Assembly (NCBI RefSeq): GCF_012571135.1
Contig: NZ_CP046216.1
Location: 306,108-370,107 of the forward strand
DNA from: Enterobacteriaceae endosymbiont of Donacia tomentosa
Lineage (GTDB): Bacteria; Pseudomonadota; Gammaproteobacteria; Enterobacterales; Enterobacteriaceae
Reading direction: 5' to 3'
Length of the DNA: 64,000 nt
Numbering within the stretch: the stretch's first letter is position 1; each line of letters begins with the position of its first letter. Of the stretch, positions 51,259 to 60,637 are shown in pieces. The position numbers and the translations under genes are program-made. The notes below the pieces were generated by a model that saw only the letters and a program-made list of their open reading frames with translations, had not been told where the DNA came from and searched no databases.

Positions 51259-52365
51259 TTAAATTAATAATTTTAACATTCTTCTTAAAGGTTCAGAAGC
51301 TCCCCAAAGTAGTTGATCACCAACAGCAAATATTGAAAAACAATTTTTATCTATATTTAATTTTTTTATTCTACCTACAGATAAACTTAATGTTCCACTA
51401 ACAGATGAAGGAGTAAGTAAATTAATAGTATCACTATAGTTATTAGGTATAATTTTAACCCATTTATTATGAGAATTTAATATTTCTGTAATATTATCTG
51501 TAGATAAATCTTTTTTTAACTTTATAGTAAATGATTGACTATGAGAGCGTAAAGTAGCTACTCTTACACATATACCATCAATTGGTATAATTGTATTTGT
51601 ATTTAAGATTTTATTAGTTTCGAATGTTCCTTTCCATTCTTCTTTTGTTTGTCCATTGTTTATTTTTTTATCAATCCAGGGAATTAAATTATTAACTAAA
51701 GGCGCTAAAAAATTTTTTTTAGGAAAGTTTGTATTATTCATTAATGTTGAAATTTTTCTTTCAATATCTATAATAGAAACAGACGCATCATTAATTAGAT
51801 GAGATATATGATTGTATATATATCCCATTTGTATAATTAATTCTTTCATAAATTTAGATCCAGCCCCTGATGCAGCTTGATATGTAGATACTGATATCCA
51901 ATCAACTAAATTATACTTAAATAATCCTCCTAGAGACATTAACATTAAACTAACAGTACAATTACCTCCTACAAAAGTTTTAATCCCCATATTTATTTTC
52001 TTTTTAATAAGATTTAAATTTATTGGATCTAAAACAATAACTGAATCTATTAACGTTCTTAAATTAGAAGCTGCATCTATCCAATAACCATTCCATCCTT
52101 TTTTACGTAACTGAAAATAAATTTTATTTGTATATTCACTACCTTGACATGTTATAATTATATCTAATGAAGATAGAATTTCAATATTATAGGCATCTTG
52201 TAATATTCTACATTTATTTTTAATATTTAAAGGGATAGTGCCTCCATGTTGTGATGTTGTAAAAAAAATTGCATTAATACCGTCAAAATCTTTTTTTTTT
52301 ATCATTCTATTAATTAATACAGACCCTACCATGCCTCTCCAACCAATAAAACCGACAGTTTTCAT
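51259..52365 (-). CDS. asd: Aspartate-semialdehyde dehydrogenase
   Basis: Asd reduces aspartyl phosphate to aspartate semialdehyde, the branch point for lysine/diaminopimelate, threonine and methionine. The start is the ATG at 52365 (MKTVGFIGWRGMVGSVL) with GAGG six bases upstream, giving 368 residues (367 in E. coli). The NADP loop GWRGMVGS, the nucleophile in GGNCTVSLML and the histidine in LRSHSQSF are intact. It stands alone between fkpA and ung, away from its E. coli context. It supplies diaminopimelate for the murein used by RodA/PBP2 and possibly essential amino acids for a host. Confidence 0.97.
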   Translation of the reverse strand: MKTVGFIGWRGMVGSVLINRMIKKKDFDGINAIFFTTSQHGGTIPLNIKNKCRILQDAYNIEILSSLDIIITCQGSEYTNKIYFQLRKKGWNGYWIDAASNLRTLIDSVIVLDPINLNLIKKKINMGIKTFVGGNCTVSLMLMSLGGLFKYNLVDWISVSTYQAASGAGSKFMKELIIQMGYIYNHISHLINDASVSIIDIERKISTLMNNTNFPKKNFLAPLVNNLIPWIDKKINNGQTKEEWKGTFETNKILNTNTIIPIDGICVRVATLRSHSQSFTIKLKKDLSTDNITEILNSHNKWVKIIPNNYSDTINLLTPSSVSGTLSLSVGRIKKLNIDKNCFSIFAVGDQLLWGASEPLRRMLKLLI

Positions 52366-52618
52366 TGTAATCCTCACAAATAAATATTGTTATTTATATT
52401 GTACTTACCATAAGAATGGTTTTTTATTTAAATATTATTTAACAATTCAAATTGTTATTAAACACAATAATATTATTTTTTATAAAAAATATCTTTCTTA
52501 ATAAAGAAAAATTATAATATAAAAAATGTTAATTTATTTAATAAAATTAAGTTTTAATATTTTTTTAAAAAAATATTTTTTATAATTTTTTTTATTAAAA
52601 TACTTTTTGATATATTTA

Positions 52619-53302
52619 CTAAATATTTTTTATATTCCAATTAATAGGATTTTTTTTATTATCAATGAGATATTTATTTGTTTTAGAAAAATGTTTACAA
52701 AAATAAAATCCCTTGTAACAAGATAAGGGTGAAGGATGAGAAGTAGTTAAAATTAAATGTTTTTCTTTTTCTATTAATAAAGATTTTTTTTGTGCATAAG
52801 AACCCCATAATAAAAAAACTATATTTTTATGGTAATCACTTATCATTTTAATAATATTATTTGTAAATATTTCCCAACCTATATTAGAATGTGAATAAGG
52901 GTGTCCTTTTACAACAGTTAAAATACTGTTTAATAACATTACTCCTTGAGTGACCCAGTCAATTAAATAACCATGATTTGGAATATTAAAATTTACTATA
53001 TCGAATTTTAAAGCTTTATAAATGTTTTTTAGTGTAGGTGGTATAATTATACCTGGCATAACTGAAAAAGCTAGTCCATTTGCCTGATTTATACCATAAT
53101 ATGGGTCTTGTCCAAGGATAACTACTTTTATTTTTTCAAATTTTATTTTTTTAAAAATATTAAAAATATATTTTTTTTTAGGATAAATAATTTTATCATT
53201 ACTAATGTCTGTATTAATTTTTTTTATTAATGATATGAAGTATCTTTTTTTTTTTTCTTTTTTTAATAAATCTTGCCATATAATATTTTTATGTTTAATC
53301 AT
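52619..53302 (-). CDS. ung: Uracil-DNA glycosylase
   Basis: Ung removes uracil produced by cytosine deamination, starting base-excision repair. The 227 residues match E. coli (229). The catalytic Asp is in GQDPYYG, where E. coli reads GQDPYHG, so the residue after the tyrosine has changed from His to Tyr. LLNSILTV, LLWGSYAQKK and HPSPLS (catalytic His) are intact. A 12-base A tract lies in the coding strand at 53245-53256. It is divergent from rpsF. Retention is notable because few repair genes survive in such genomes. Confidence 0.95.
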   Translation of the reverse strand: MIKHKNIIWQDLLKKEKKKRYFISLIKKINTDISNDKIIYPKKKYIFNIFKKIKFEKIKVVILGQDPYYGINQANGLAFSVMPGIIIPPTLKNIYKALKFDIVNFNIPNHGYLIDWVTQGVMLLNSILTVVKGHPYSHSNIGWEIFTNNIIKMISDYHKNIVFLLWGSYAQKKSLLIEKEKHLILTTSHPSPLSCYKGFYFCKHFSKTNKYLIDNKKNPINWNIKNI

Positions 53303-53418
53303 GTATTATTATCTCTATAAATATAATTTGTTAAATTTCTTTATAAAAGAAACTTTCTTATGTTATTATTAATGTTTTAAAATAAAAGATAATTTTATTA
53401 AAATTAATTTAATTCCTT

Positions 53419-53456
53419 GTTTTTAATATTTTTAAAAACTTCTTTCCATAAGGAAA
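53419..53456 (+). promoter_or_regulatory. Twin hairpins in the rpsF leader, one covering the ribosome-binding site
   Basis: GTTTTTAA/TTAAAAAC (53419-53426 with 53432-53439) is followed by TTTCC-ATAA-GGAAA (53443-53456). The second stem contains the AAGGA ribosome-binding site of rpsF, whose ATG is at 53466. E. coli rpsF is controlled by S6:S18 binding to its leader, but I do not see that motif's bulge here, so only the structure is claimed. Confidence 0.4.
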
Positions 53457-53465
53457 ATTATTGGT

Positions 53466-53828
53466 ATGAGATATTATGAAATAGTTTTAATGATCAATCC
53501 AGACCAAAGTAATCAAATAAATGATATTTTAAAATATTATAAAAATTTTATACAAAATAATAAAGGATCAATCACAAGATTAGAAGATTGGGGTAAAAGA
53601 CAACTGTCTTATCCCATACTAAAGTTACATAAAGCACATTATATATTAATTAATATTATTTTAAACCATAATTTAATCAAAAATCTTGAAAAGAATATAA
53701 AAAATAATGAAAAAATTATAAGATATCTTATAATTAAAACAAAAACAGAAAGAAAAGATGTATCATATATTTTGAAATCTAAAGATGAACGTCAAGAACG
53801 ACGTAATGATATTGTAAAAACAATATAA
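53466..53828 (+). CDS. rpsF: 30S ribosomal protein S6
   Basis: S6 pairs with S18 on the 30S platform. The 120 residues start MRYYEIVLMINPDQSNQI and include RLEDWGKRQLSYPI and KDERQERRND. The acidic C-terminal tail of E. coli S6, where glutamates are added by RimK, is missing. It leads rpsF-rpsR-rplI; priB, between rpsF and rpsR in enterics, is absent, leaving a 90-base gap. Confidence 0.97.
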   Translation: MRYYEIVLMINPDQSNQINDILKYYKNFIQNNKGSITRLEDWGKRQLSYPILKLHKAHYILINIILNHNLIKNLEKNIKNNEKIIRYLIIKTKTERKDVSYILKSKDERQERRNDIVKTI

Positions 53829-53918
53829 ATTAAAATAAATTAATAACAAACAAAATTTTATCTTATATGCAGATTTTTAAGTATTTGATTATTTTTTATA
53901 CTATTTGGAGTTGTATAA

Positions 53919-54146
53919 ATGATACGTTATTTTCGTCGTCGTAAATTTTGTCGTTTCACATCCGAAGGAATCAAAGAAATTGATTATAAGGACATCCATA
54001 TTTTAAAAAACTTTATTACTGAAAGCGGGAAAATTGTTCCTAGTAGGATTACGGGTACTAAAGCAAAATATCAGCGTCAATTAACTAAAGCAATTAAATT
54101 AGCTAGGTATTTATCTTTAATATCTTATACTGATCATCATAAATAA
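53919..54146 (+). CDS. rpsR: 30S ribosomal protein S18
   Basis: S18 forms a heterodimer with S6. The 75 residues equal E. coli: [43 protein letters not shown] and the terminal YTDHHK. No strong Shine-Dalgarno precedes the ATG. The gene is far more conserved than its neighbours. Confidence 0.97.
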   Translation: MIRYFRRRKFCRFTSEGIKEIDYKDIHILKNFITESGKIVPSRITGTKAKYQRQLTKAIKLARYLSLISYTDHHK

Positions 54147-54182
54147 TTTTTCTAATGTTTAGATAATTTAGGTCATAAAATC

Positions 54183-54632
54183 ATGCAAATAATTTTATTG
54201 GAGAATATTCCTAATTTAGGAAAAAAATCACAAATAATAAATGTAAAATCTGGATATGCACGTAATTTTTTAATTCCAAAAGGAAAATGTATTTCTGCAA
54301 CAAAAAATAATATTAATTTATTAAAAAAACAACTTTTACAATTAAAAATACAATCATTAAATGTTTTTAAAAATGCTGAATTAAGATTAAAAAAATTTAA
54401 TAATATAAATAAAATAATAATAAAATCTAAAGCTGGTAAAACAGGTAGGTTATTTGGTTCAATAGGAAGAAAAGATATAGTAAATAAATTAAAAGAAATG
54501 GGATTTGACATTCTTAAAAAAGAAATAAAATTACCAAAAGGATCATTAAAACAAATAGGAGATTATAGTGTTTCTTTTCATTTCCATGAGAAAATTTTTA
54601 TTGAAAAAATAGTTAGTATAATTAATATTTAA
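54183..54632 (+). CDS. rplI: 50S ribosomal protein L9
   Basis: L9 has two globular domains joined by a long helix and reaches from the L1 stalk base to the next ribosome. The 149 residues equal E. coli. MQIILLENIPNLGKKSQIINVKSGYARNFLIPKG and GRLFGSIGRKDI are the signatures; the connecting helix is Lys/Leu/Asn-rich. It ends the rpsF operon. The following 75 bases hold the ffs promoter. Confidence 0.96.
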   Translation: MQIILLENIPNLGKKSQIINVKSGYARNFLIPKGKCISATKNNINLLKKQLLQLKIQSLNVFKNAELRLKKFNNINKIIIKSKAGKTGRLFGSIGRKDIVNKLKEMGFDILKKEIKLPKGSLKQIGDYSVSFHFHEKIFIEKIVSIINI

Positions 54633-54662
54633 AATTTTACTATACTCTATAAATATATTTTA

Positions 54663-54691
54663 TTGACTAATTAATGATATTTAATTACAAT
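54663..54691 (+). promoter_or_regulatory. Sigma-70 promoter of ffs
   Basis: TTGACT (54663-54668), a 17-base spacer and TACAAT (54686-54691) are a near-consensus promoter. The expected start is close to 54698, about 10 bases before the mature 4.5S stem. Confidence 0.7.
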
Positions 54692-54707
54692 AATGTTCAA
54701 TTATATT

Positions 54708-54805
54708 AAACGCAATTATTTAATCAATATTATTTTGTGAACTCAGTCAGGTCTGGAAAGAAGCAGCTGTAACAAATATAATATGTGAAAAAAATAATTG
54801 CGTTT
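54708..54805 (+). ncRNA. ffs: Signal recognition particle 4.5S RNA
   Basis: The conserved Ffh-binding core AGTCAGGTCTGGAAAGAAGC with its GGAA tetraloop lies at 54744-54763. The ends form a perfect 14-bp terminal stem (54708-54721 with 54792-54805), and a T run follows as terminator. In the tetraloop stem the closing pair is T-A instead of E. coli C-G, a compensated change. At about 98 bases it is shorter than the 114-base E. coli RNA. It targets inner membrane proteins with Ffh and FtsY. It lies just upstream of dnaX, as in E. coli after deletion of the genes between them. Confidence 0.95.
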
Positions 54806-54854
54806 TTATTATATCTTCAATTATCATAATGTATATAAATTTTTCATAATAAAA

Positions 54855-55952
54855 ATGACTTATCAAGTATTAGCTAGAAAATGGCGTCCTCAATCATTTG
54901 ATGATATTATTGGGCAAGATCCCATAGTGCAAGCAATGCAAAATAGTTTATCTAAAAAAAATATTCACCCAGCTTGGATATTATCTGGTTCTAGGGGAGT
55001 TGGAAAAACTACAATAGCAAGAATATTTGCTATGGGGCTAAGTTGTATAAAGGGGATAACACCAAATCCTTGTAATATATGCGATAATTGTATTTCTATA
55101 AAACAAAATACTTTTTTGGATGTAATTGAACTAGATTCGGCTTCTAAAACTAAAGTTGAAGAGATAAGAGATATAATTGAAATTATTAATTATACACCAG
55201 TAAAAGGTAGATATAAAATATATATTTTTGATGAATTTCATATGTTATCAAAACATAGTTTTAATGCTTTATTAAAAATTTTAGAAGAACCTCCTACTCA
55301 TGTAAAATTTATATTTGCTACAACTGAACTAGAAAAAATACCCATTACTATTATATCTAGATGTTTACAATTTCATTTAAAATTAATTAGTAAAAAAATA
55401 ATTTATAAACAATTACAAAAAATTTTAAATAAAGAAAAATTTAAATACGATGTATCAATATTAGATATTTTATCTAATGCTGCTAACGGTAGCATGAGAG
55501 ACGCGTTAAGTTTAACAGATCAATTAATATCTATGGGTTCTTTAACAATTAAAAATGTTTATTTGATGTTAGGATTAGTTGAAAAAAAATATTTATTGTT
55601 ACTAATATATAGCTTTAAAATGAAAGATAATAATTTGATTTTTGAATTAATTAATAAAATTGCTTCTTTTAATGTTAATTGGGATAATATTATCTCAGAT
55701 ATACTAATGTTATTACATAACATATTAAAAGTAAAAATATTAAAGGATATAAATACAAAATATTCTTTACAATATTTTAACTCGAATAATGATGAAAAAT
55801 TTTATAAAAAAATTTTGAATAAATTTACAATTAAAGAGATAAATTTTTTATATAAAGTATTTAATATAGGCAGAAAAAATTTATATTTAGCACCAAATAG
55901 TAAAACAGGTTTTGAAATAATCATATTAGAAGTAATAATATATTTTAATTAA
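54855..55952 (+). CDS. dnaX: DNA polymerase III gamma-type subunit DnaX (short form only)
   Basis: DnaX is the ATPase motor of the clamp loader. The start is the ATG at 54855 (MTYQVLARKWRPQSFDD); an upstream in-frame start would run into ffs. The 365 residues contain Walker A GSRGVGKTT, four zinc cysteines (GLSC, NPCNICDNC), the DEFH Walker B box, and SRC in IISRCLQF. The protein ends at TAA-TAA just where domain III ends in E. coli. The tau-specific domains IV and V, which bind DnaB helicase and the polymerase alpha subunit, are absent, and so is the frameshift region. ybaB and recR, which follow in E. coli, are lost. Confidence 0.96.
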   Translation: MTYQVLARKWRPQSFDDIIGQDPIVQAMQNSLSKKNIHPAWILSGSRGVGKTTIARIFAMGLSCIKGITPNPCNICDNCISIKQNTFLDVIELDSASKTKVEEIRDIIEIINYTPVKGRYKIYIFDEFHMLSKHSFNALLKILEEPPTHVKFIFATTELEKIPITIISRCLQFHLKLISKKIIYKQLQKILNKEKFKYDVSILDILSNAANGSMRDALSLTDQLISMGSLTIKNVYLMLGLVEKKYLLLLIYSFKMKDNNLIFELINKIASFNVNWDNIISDILMLLHNILKVKILKDINTKYSLQYFNSNNDEKFYKKILNKFTIKEINFLYKVFNIGRKNLYLAPNSKTGFEIIILEVIIYFN

Positions 55953-55959
55953 TAAATAT

Positions 55960-55987
55960 TTTACATAGAAATTAAATAAAAGATAAT
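55960..55987 (+). promoter_or_regulatory. Putative sigma-70 promoter of htpG
   Basis: TTTACA (55960-55965), a 16-base spacer and GATAAT (55982-55987) precede htpG by about 64 bases. I found no sigma-32 pattern (CTTGAAA with CCCATNT) in this gap. Confidence 0.5.
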
Positions 55988-56051
55988 TGTATTATTAATA
56001 TTTTATATATCAAAAAAATTTTTTATATTTTATTTATAAGAGAAAACAATT

Positions 56052-57932
56052 ATGCAAAAAAAAGAAACTTTAAATTTTCAATCTGAAGTTAAACAATTAT
56101 TACATTTAATGATTCATTCTCTTTATTCTAATAAAGAAATTTTTTTAAGAGAACTAATATCTAATGCCTCTGATGCTGCCGATAGATTAAGATTTAAAGC
56201 TTTATCTAATCCTGATTTATATGAAAATAATTCTTTATTAAAAGTACAAATTACCATAAATAAAAAAGAAAAAAAAATTATCATTACCGATAATGGTATC
56301 GGTATGACTCGGGAAGAAATTATTGAAAATTTAGGTACAATTGCAAAATCTGGAACCAAAAAATTTATAGAATCATTAAAGGATATTAATAATAAAGAAC
56401 AAGAAGCAAAAAAATTTATAGGAAAATTTGGAGTTGGATTTTATTCTGCTTTTATTGTTTCTAATAAAGTTTCTATAAAAACTAGAGCTGCTGGCATGCC
56501 TTTCAATAAAGGAATTTTGTGGGAATCAACAGGAGAAGGAAATTATACAATTATTAATATAAATAAAGAATTACGAGGTACTGAAATTACTTTATATATT
56601 CGTCCTAAACATGAAGAATTTCTTGATATATGGCGTATAAAGGGAATAGTAAGTAAATATTCAGATCATATTTCTTTACCAATTGAAATAAAAACATACG
56701 ATGAAAAAGAAAAAAAATATAAATGGGAACAAATAAATAAAGCACAAGCTATTTGGTTACGTAATAAATCAGATATTAGTGAAATTGAATATAAAGAATT
56801 TTATAAGCAACTAACATATGATAATACAGACCCAATTACATGGAATCATAGTCATGTTGAAGGTAAACAAGAATATATTAGTCTATTATATATTCCTTCG
56901 AATGTTCCCTGGGATATTAGAAATCGTGATCATAAAAATGGAATAAAGTTATATGTACAAAGAGTTTTTGTAATGGAAGATGCAGAACAATTACTACCTA
57001 AATATTTAAGATTTGTAAGAGGATTAATTGATTCTAATGATTTACCGCTAAATATTTCTAGAGAAATTTTACAAAAAAATAATATTATTCATAACATGAA
57101 AATTACATTAACCAAAAAAATTCTTAACATGTTAATGAATATTTCTAAAACAGAAAAAATATATAATAATTTTTGGAAAAAATTTGGTTTAATTCTAAAA
57201 GAAGGACCTGCTGAAGATATTAAAAATAAAGATACGATAATTAAACTATTACGCTTTGCATCAACATATAATAATAATTCTAAACAAACTGTTTCTTTAG
57301 AAGAATATATAAATAGAATGCCTAACGAACAAAAAAAAATATATTTTTTAACATCCGATAACTATTTAGCAGCAAAAAGTAGTCCACATTTAGAGTTTTT
57401 TTCTGAGAAAAATATTGAGGTATTATTATTAACTGATCATATTGATGAATGGATGATGAGTTATATTACTGAATTTCAAGGAAAATCATTTCAATCAATT
57501 AGTAAACAAGATGATACACTTAACGAATTAATAAAAAAAGACAATAATGCAGATTTTGATCAAATTAAAAAAAATTTTGATCCCTTATTAAGTAAAATAA
57601 AGAATTTATTAGGGGATAAAATTAAAAAAGTAAGTCTAACAACTCGTTTAGTAAAAACACCAGCTATTGTTACTACAGATATAAATGAAATGAGTACTCA
57701 AATGGCTAAATTATTTGCAGCTGCAGGTCAAGAAACTCCAGAAATAAAATATAATTTTGAATTAAATCCTAATCATGTTTTAATAAAAAAAGCTTTAAAA
57801 ATCCAAAATGAAAAGTATTTTTCTGAATTTATTTATTTATTATTAGACGAAGCTATTTTAGCAGAAAAAGGTACTTTAGAAGATCCAAATAAATTTATTA
57901 ATCGTATTAATACATTTTTATCTAAAATATAA
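56052..57932 (+). CDS. htpG: Chaperone HtpG (bacterial Hsp90)
   Basis: HtpG is the dimeric Hsp90 ATPase chaperone. The 626 residues match E. coli (624). ATP-site motifs are intact: [40 protein letters not shown] and [11 protein letters not shown]. The middle-domain arginine region ([11 protein letters not shown]) and the C-terminal dimerisation part ending in [11 protein letters not shown] are clear. Its order after dnaX is ancestral. A strong hairpin terminator follows, so it ends a transcription unit. Confidence 0.97.
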   Translation: MQKKETLNFQSEVKQLLHLMIHSLYSNKEIFLRELISNASDAADRLRFKALSNPDLYENNSLLKVQITINKKEKKIIITDNGIGMTREEIIENLGTIAKSGTKKFIESLKDINNKEQEAKKFIGKFGVGFYSAFIVSNKVSIKTRAAGMPFNKGILWESTGEGNYTIININKELRGTEITLYIRPKHEEFLDIWRIKGIVSKYSDHISLPIEIKTYDEKEKKYKWEQINKAQAIWLRNKSDISEIEYKEFYKQLTYDNTDPITWNHSHVEGKQEYISLLYIPSNVPWDIRNRDHKNGIKLYVQRVFVMEDAEQLLPKYLRFVRGLIDSNDLPLNISREILQKNNIIHNMKITLTKKILNMLMNISKTEKIYNNFWKKFGLILKEGPAEDIKNKDTIIKLLRFASTYNNNSKQTVSLEEYINRMPNEQKKIYFLTSDNYLAAKSSPHLEFFSEKNIEVLLLTDHIDEWMMSYITEFQGKSFQSISKQDDTLNELIKKDNNADFDQIKKNFDPLLSKIKNLLGDKIKKVSLTTRLVKTPAIVTTDINEMSTQMAKLFAAAGQETPEIKYNFELNPNHVLIKKALKIQNEKYFSEFIYLLLDEAILAEKGTLEDPNKFINRINTFLSKI

Positions 57933-57944
57933 GATATAATAATG

Positions 57945-57984
57945 GATGAGATAATAATCTTAGTATTATCTTATCTATTTCTTT
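57945..57984 (+). terminator. Rho-independent terminator of htpG
   Basis: A 12-bp stem with one G-U pair (57945-57956 with 57964-57975), loop ATCTTAG, is followed by TATTTCTTT, 12 bases past the htpG stop. Confidence 0.75.
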
Positions 57985-58037
57985 ATAATTTTAAATTATA
58001 TTTTTTATTATAGAAAATAATTTTATTTTTAAGTAAA

Positions 58038-58066
58038 TTGATACTTAATAAATTATTTACTATTTA
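58038..58066 (+). promoter_or_regulatory. Putative promoter of aroK-aroB-rpe-trpS
   Basis: TTGATA (58038-58043), a 17-base spacer and TATTTA (58061-58066) would give a leader of about 145 bases. That leader contains a 9-bp hairpin, CTTATTTCT/AGAAATAAG, at 58150-58178. Confidence 0.4.
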
Positions 58067-58218
58067 AAAATTTAATTTTATGATTTAATTTAAAATATCT
58101 TATTTTTATTTTTAAGTTAATTTTTAAAAATTTTATATACAAGATATATCTTATTTCTCCTAAAAATAAAGAAATAAGAATTTTATTAACAATAATTTAA
58201 ATTAGTAATATTAAAACG

Positions 58219-58743
58219 ATGGCAGAAAAAAGAAATATATTTTTAATAGGCCCTATGGGAGCCGGAAAAAGTACAATAGGACGACATTTAGCTAATTTAT
58301 TAAATATGGAATTTTTTGATTCAGATCTAGAAATTGAACGTCGTACTGGAGCTGATATTAATTGGGTATTTGATGTTGAAGGTGAAAAAGGTTTTAGAAA
58401 ACGTGAAAAAAAAATTATTAATGAAATTACTAAAAAACAAGGAATTATATTAGCAACAGGAGGTGGCTCGATTCAATCAGAAGAAACAAGAAAATATTTA
58501 TCTTCACGAGGTATAGTAGTTTATTTAAAAACCACAATAGAAAAACAATTAATGCGTACTCAAAGAGATAAAAAAAGACCTCTTTTAAATAATAAAAATG
58601 AATTAGCTCAACAGGTATTAGAAAATTTAGCAAAAAAAAGAAATCATTTATATAATGAAATAGCCGATATTATAATTAAAACAGATAAACAAAGTGCTAA
58701 AATAGTTGCTAATCAACTTATTAACCTATTAGAAAAAAATTAA
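58219..58743 (+). CDS. aroK: Shikimate kinase I
   Basis: AroK phosphorylates shikimate at the 3-hydroxyl. The 174 residues match E. coli (173) and are strongly conserved: Walker [29 protein letters not shown] (shikimate-binding Asp), [16 protein letters not shown] and the lid region [10 protein letters not shown]. No good Shine-Dalgarno precedes the ATG. It leads the cluster aroK-aroB-rpe-trpS, the E. coli dam operon without damX, dam and gph. Confidence 0.97.
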   Translation: MAEKRNIFLIGPMGAGKSTIGRHLANLLNMEFFDSDLEIERRTGADINWVFDVEGEKGFRKREKKIINEITKKQGIILATGGGSIQSEETRKYLSSRGIVVYLKTTIEKQLMRTQRDKKRPLLNNKNELAQQVLENLAKKRNHLYNEIADIIIKTDKQSAKIVANQLINLLEKN

Positions 58744-58783
58744 TAGTTAATTTAATTTTTTGTGATAAAAAAAGGATTAATAT

Positions 58784-59881
58784 ATGATTAAAACTATTTT
58801 AGTTGCAACAAAAAAACATAATTATCCAATTATTATTGATTATAATTTATTTGATAGTCCTTTGCCATTTACTACATTAAATAATGGTGATCGTGTTATG
58901 ATTGTGACTAATAAAATTATTTTCTCTTTATATTTTAAAAAAATTTTTAATCAACTTAATAACATTGGTATAAAAATAGATTATGTTGTTCTTCCTGATG
59001 GTGAAAAATATAAAACATTACTGACTATGAATATGATTTTTACATCATTATTAGAAAAATTACATAATAGAGATAGTACTCTAATTGCATTAGGAGGGGG
59101 AGTTATTGGTGATATAACTGGATTTGCAGCATCAAGTTATCAACGAGGGATAAATTTTATACAAATACCTACTACTTTACTTGCTCAAGTAGATTCTTCT
59201 ATTGGTGGCAAAACAGCTGTTAATCATGTTTTAGGTAAAAATATGATAGGAAGTTTTTATCAACCTAATTCTGTGATTATTAATTTAGATTGTTTATATA
59301 CTTTATCTAAAAGAGAGTTTGCTGCTGGGATGGCTGAAGTTATAAAATATAGTATTATTTTCGATAATAAATTTTTTTGTTGGCTAGAAAAAAATATTAA
59401 TAAATTATTTAATTTAAATAAAAAAGCTATATTTTACTGCATTAGTAAATGTTGTAAAATAAAATCTAAAATAATTAATGAAGATGAATATGAAAAAAAT
59501 AAAAGAGCATTATTAAATTTAGGTCATACATATGGTCATGCAATAGAATCTGAGTTAGGGTATGGGGTTTGGTTACATGGAGAAGCTATCTCGGCCGGGA
59601 TCGTTATTGCATCTTTTACTTCACAAGAACTTAATTTTTTAAACAATATAGATATAGAAAGAATAATTAATTTATTTAAAAAATGTAATTTACCGATTAA
59701 AGGACCAAAAAATATGTATGTAACTGAATATTTAAAACATATGTACAGAGATAAAAAAATATACAAAAATAAAATACGTATTATCTTACCAATCAAAATA
59801 GGGAAAGCAATTATATGTGATAATATTTCTGAAAAAATTATTGCTAAAGCTATTAATAAATCTCAAAATTTAATGTATTAA
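58784..59881 (+). CDS. aroB: 3-dehydroquinate synthase
   Basis: AroB cyclises DAHP to 3-dehydroquinate, the second shikimate step, using NAD and a divalent metal. The 365 residues match E. coli (362). LPDGEKYKT, ALGGGVIGDITGFAASSYQRG, PTTLLAQVDSSIGGKTAVNH and the metal histidines in NLGHTYGHAIE and LHGEAISAG are intact. AAAGGA precedes the ATG, 40 bases after aroK. Confidence 0.97.
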   Translation: MIKTILVATKKHNYPIIIDYNLFDSPLPFTTLNNGDRVMIVTNKIIFSLYFKKIFNQLNNIGIKIDYVVLPDGEKYKTLLTMNMIFTSLLEKLHNRDSTLIALGGGVIGDITGFAASSYQRGINFIQIPTTLLAQVDSSIGGKTAVNHVLGKNMIGSFYQPNSVIINLDCLYTLSKREFAAGMAEVIKYSIIFDNKFFCWLEKNINKLFNLNKKAIFYCISKCCKIKSKIINEDEYEKNKRALLNLGHTYGHAIESELGYGVWLHGEAISAGIVIASFTSQELNFLNNIDIERIINLFKKCNLPIKGPKNMYVTEYLKHMYRDKKIYKNKIRIILPIKIGKAIICDNISEKIIAKAINKSQNLMY

Positions 59882-59913
59882 AAAATGATTATAATAACCG
59901 AATTATTTGTAGA

Positions 59914-60591
59914 ATGGAAAAATTTTTAATTTCAGCATCTATTTTATCTGCTAATTTTGCTTATTTAGGTAAAGAAATCAATGATGTTATTAAATCAGGA
60001 GCAGATATAATACATTTTGATGTAATGGATAATCATTATGTTCCTAATTTAACTATTGGTCCTTTAGTTTTAAAATCTTTACGTGAATATGGTATTAAAG
60101 CTTTAATTGATGTTCATTTAATGAGTCAACCTGTAGACGATTTAATTATGAATTTTGCAATAGCAGGAGCAAATATCATTAGTTTTCATCCTGAAAGTAC
60201 GAAACATATTGATCGTAGTATTTCTTTAATTAAAGAACATGGTTGTAAAGTAGGATTAGCTTTTAACCCATCAACACCATTATATTATTTAGATTATTTA
60301 ATTGATGAATTAGATTTAATATTAGTTATGTCTGTAAATCCTGGGTTCGAAGGACAAACTTTTTTACCTTATATTTTTAAGAAAATTAGTAAGGTTAAAA
60401 AAATTATTAATAAAAGAAAACGAAAAATTTTATTAGAAGTAGATGGAGGAATAAATCTTGAAAACATAAAAAAGATAGCTACATTTGGAGCGAATATTTT
60501 TGTAATAGGGTCAGCTATATTTAAAAGTCAATTTTCTTATAAAGAAACAATAAGAAATATTAGAATAGAATTAGATAAAATAAAAAAATAA
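59914..60591 (+). CDS. rpe: Ribulose-phosphate 3-epimerase
   Basis: Rpe interconverts ribulose-5-phosphate and xylulose-5-phosphate in the pentose phosphate pathway. The 225 residues equal E. coli. SASILSANFAYLGKEI, IHFDVMDNHYVPNLTIGP, VDVHLM-type IDVHLMSQP, VMSVNPGFEGQTF and LLEVDGGINLENI contain the metal and catalytic residues. In this operon it can serve erythrose-4-phosphate supply for the shikimate pathway together with aroB and aroK. Confidence 0.97.
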   Translation: MEKFLISASILSANFAYLGKEINDVIKSGADIIHFDVMDNHYVPNLTIGPLVLKSLREYGIKALIDVHLMSQPVDDLIMNFAIAGANIISFHPESTKHIDRSISLIKEHGCKVGLAFNPSTPLYYLDYLIDELDLILVMSVNPGFEGQTFLPYIFKKISKVKKIINKRKRKILLEVDGGINLENIKKIATFGANIFVIGSAIFKSQFSYKETIRNIRIELDKIKK

Positions 60592-60637
60592 AATTTAATT
60601 TAAATTAATAAATTTTAAAATGTAAAGTATATATGAT

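Noticed and set aside
53303-53465. Replication origin at the strand switch between ung and rpsF
   Set aside because: No DnaA boxes or origin genes; the ribosomal and rRNA genes on both sides remain on the minus strand, so the switch is local.
55953-56051. Sigma-32 heat-shock promoter for htpG
   Set aside because: No CTTGAAA or CCCATNT-like pair found; only a sigma-70-like pair is visible.
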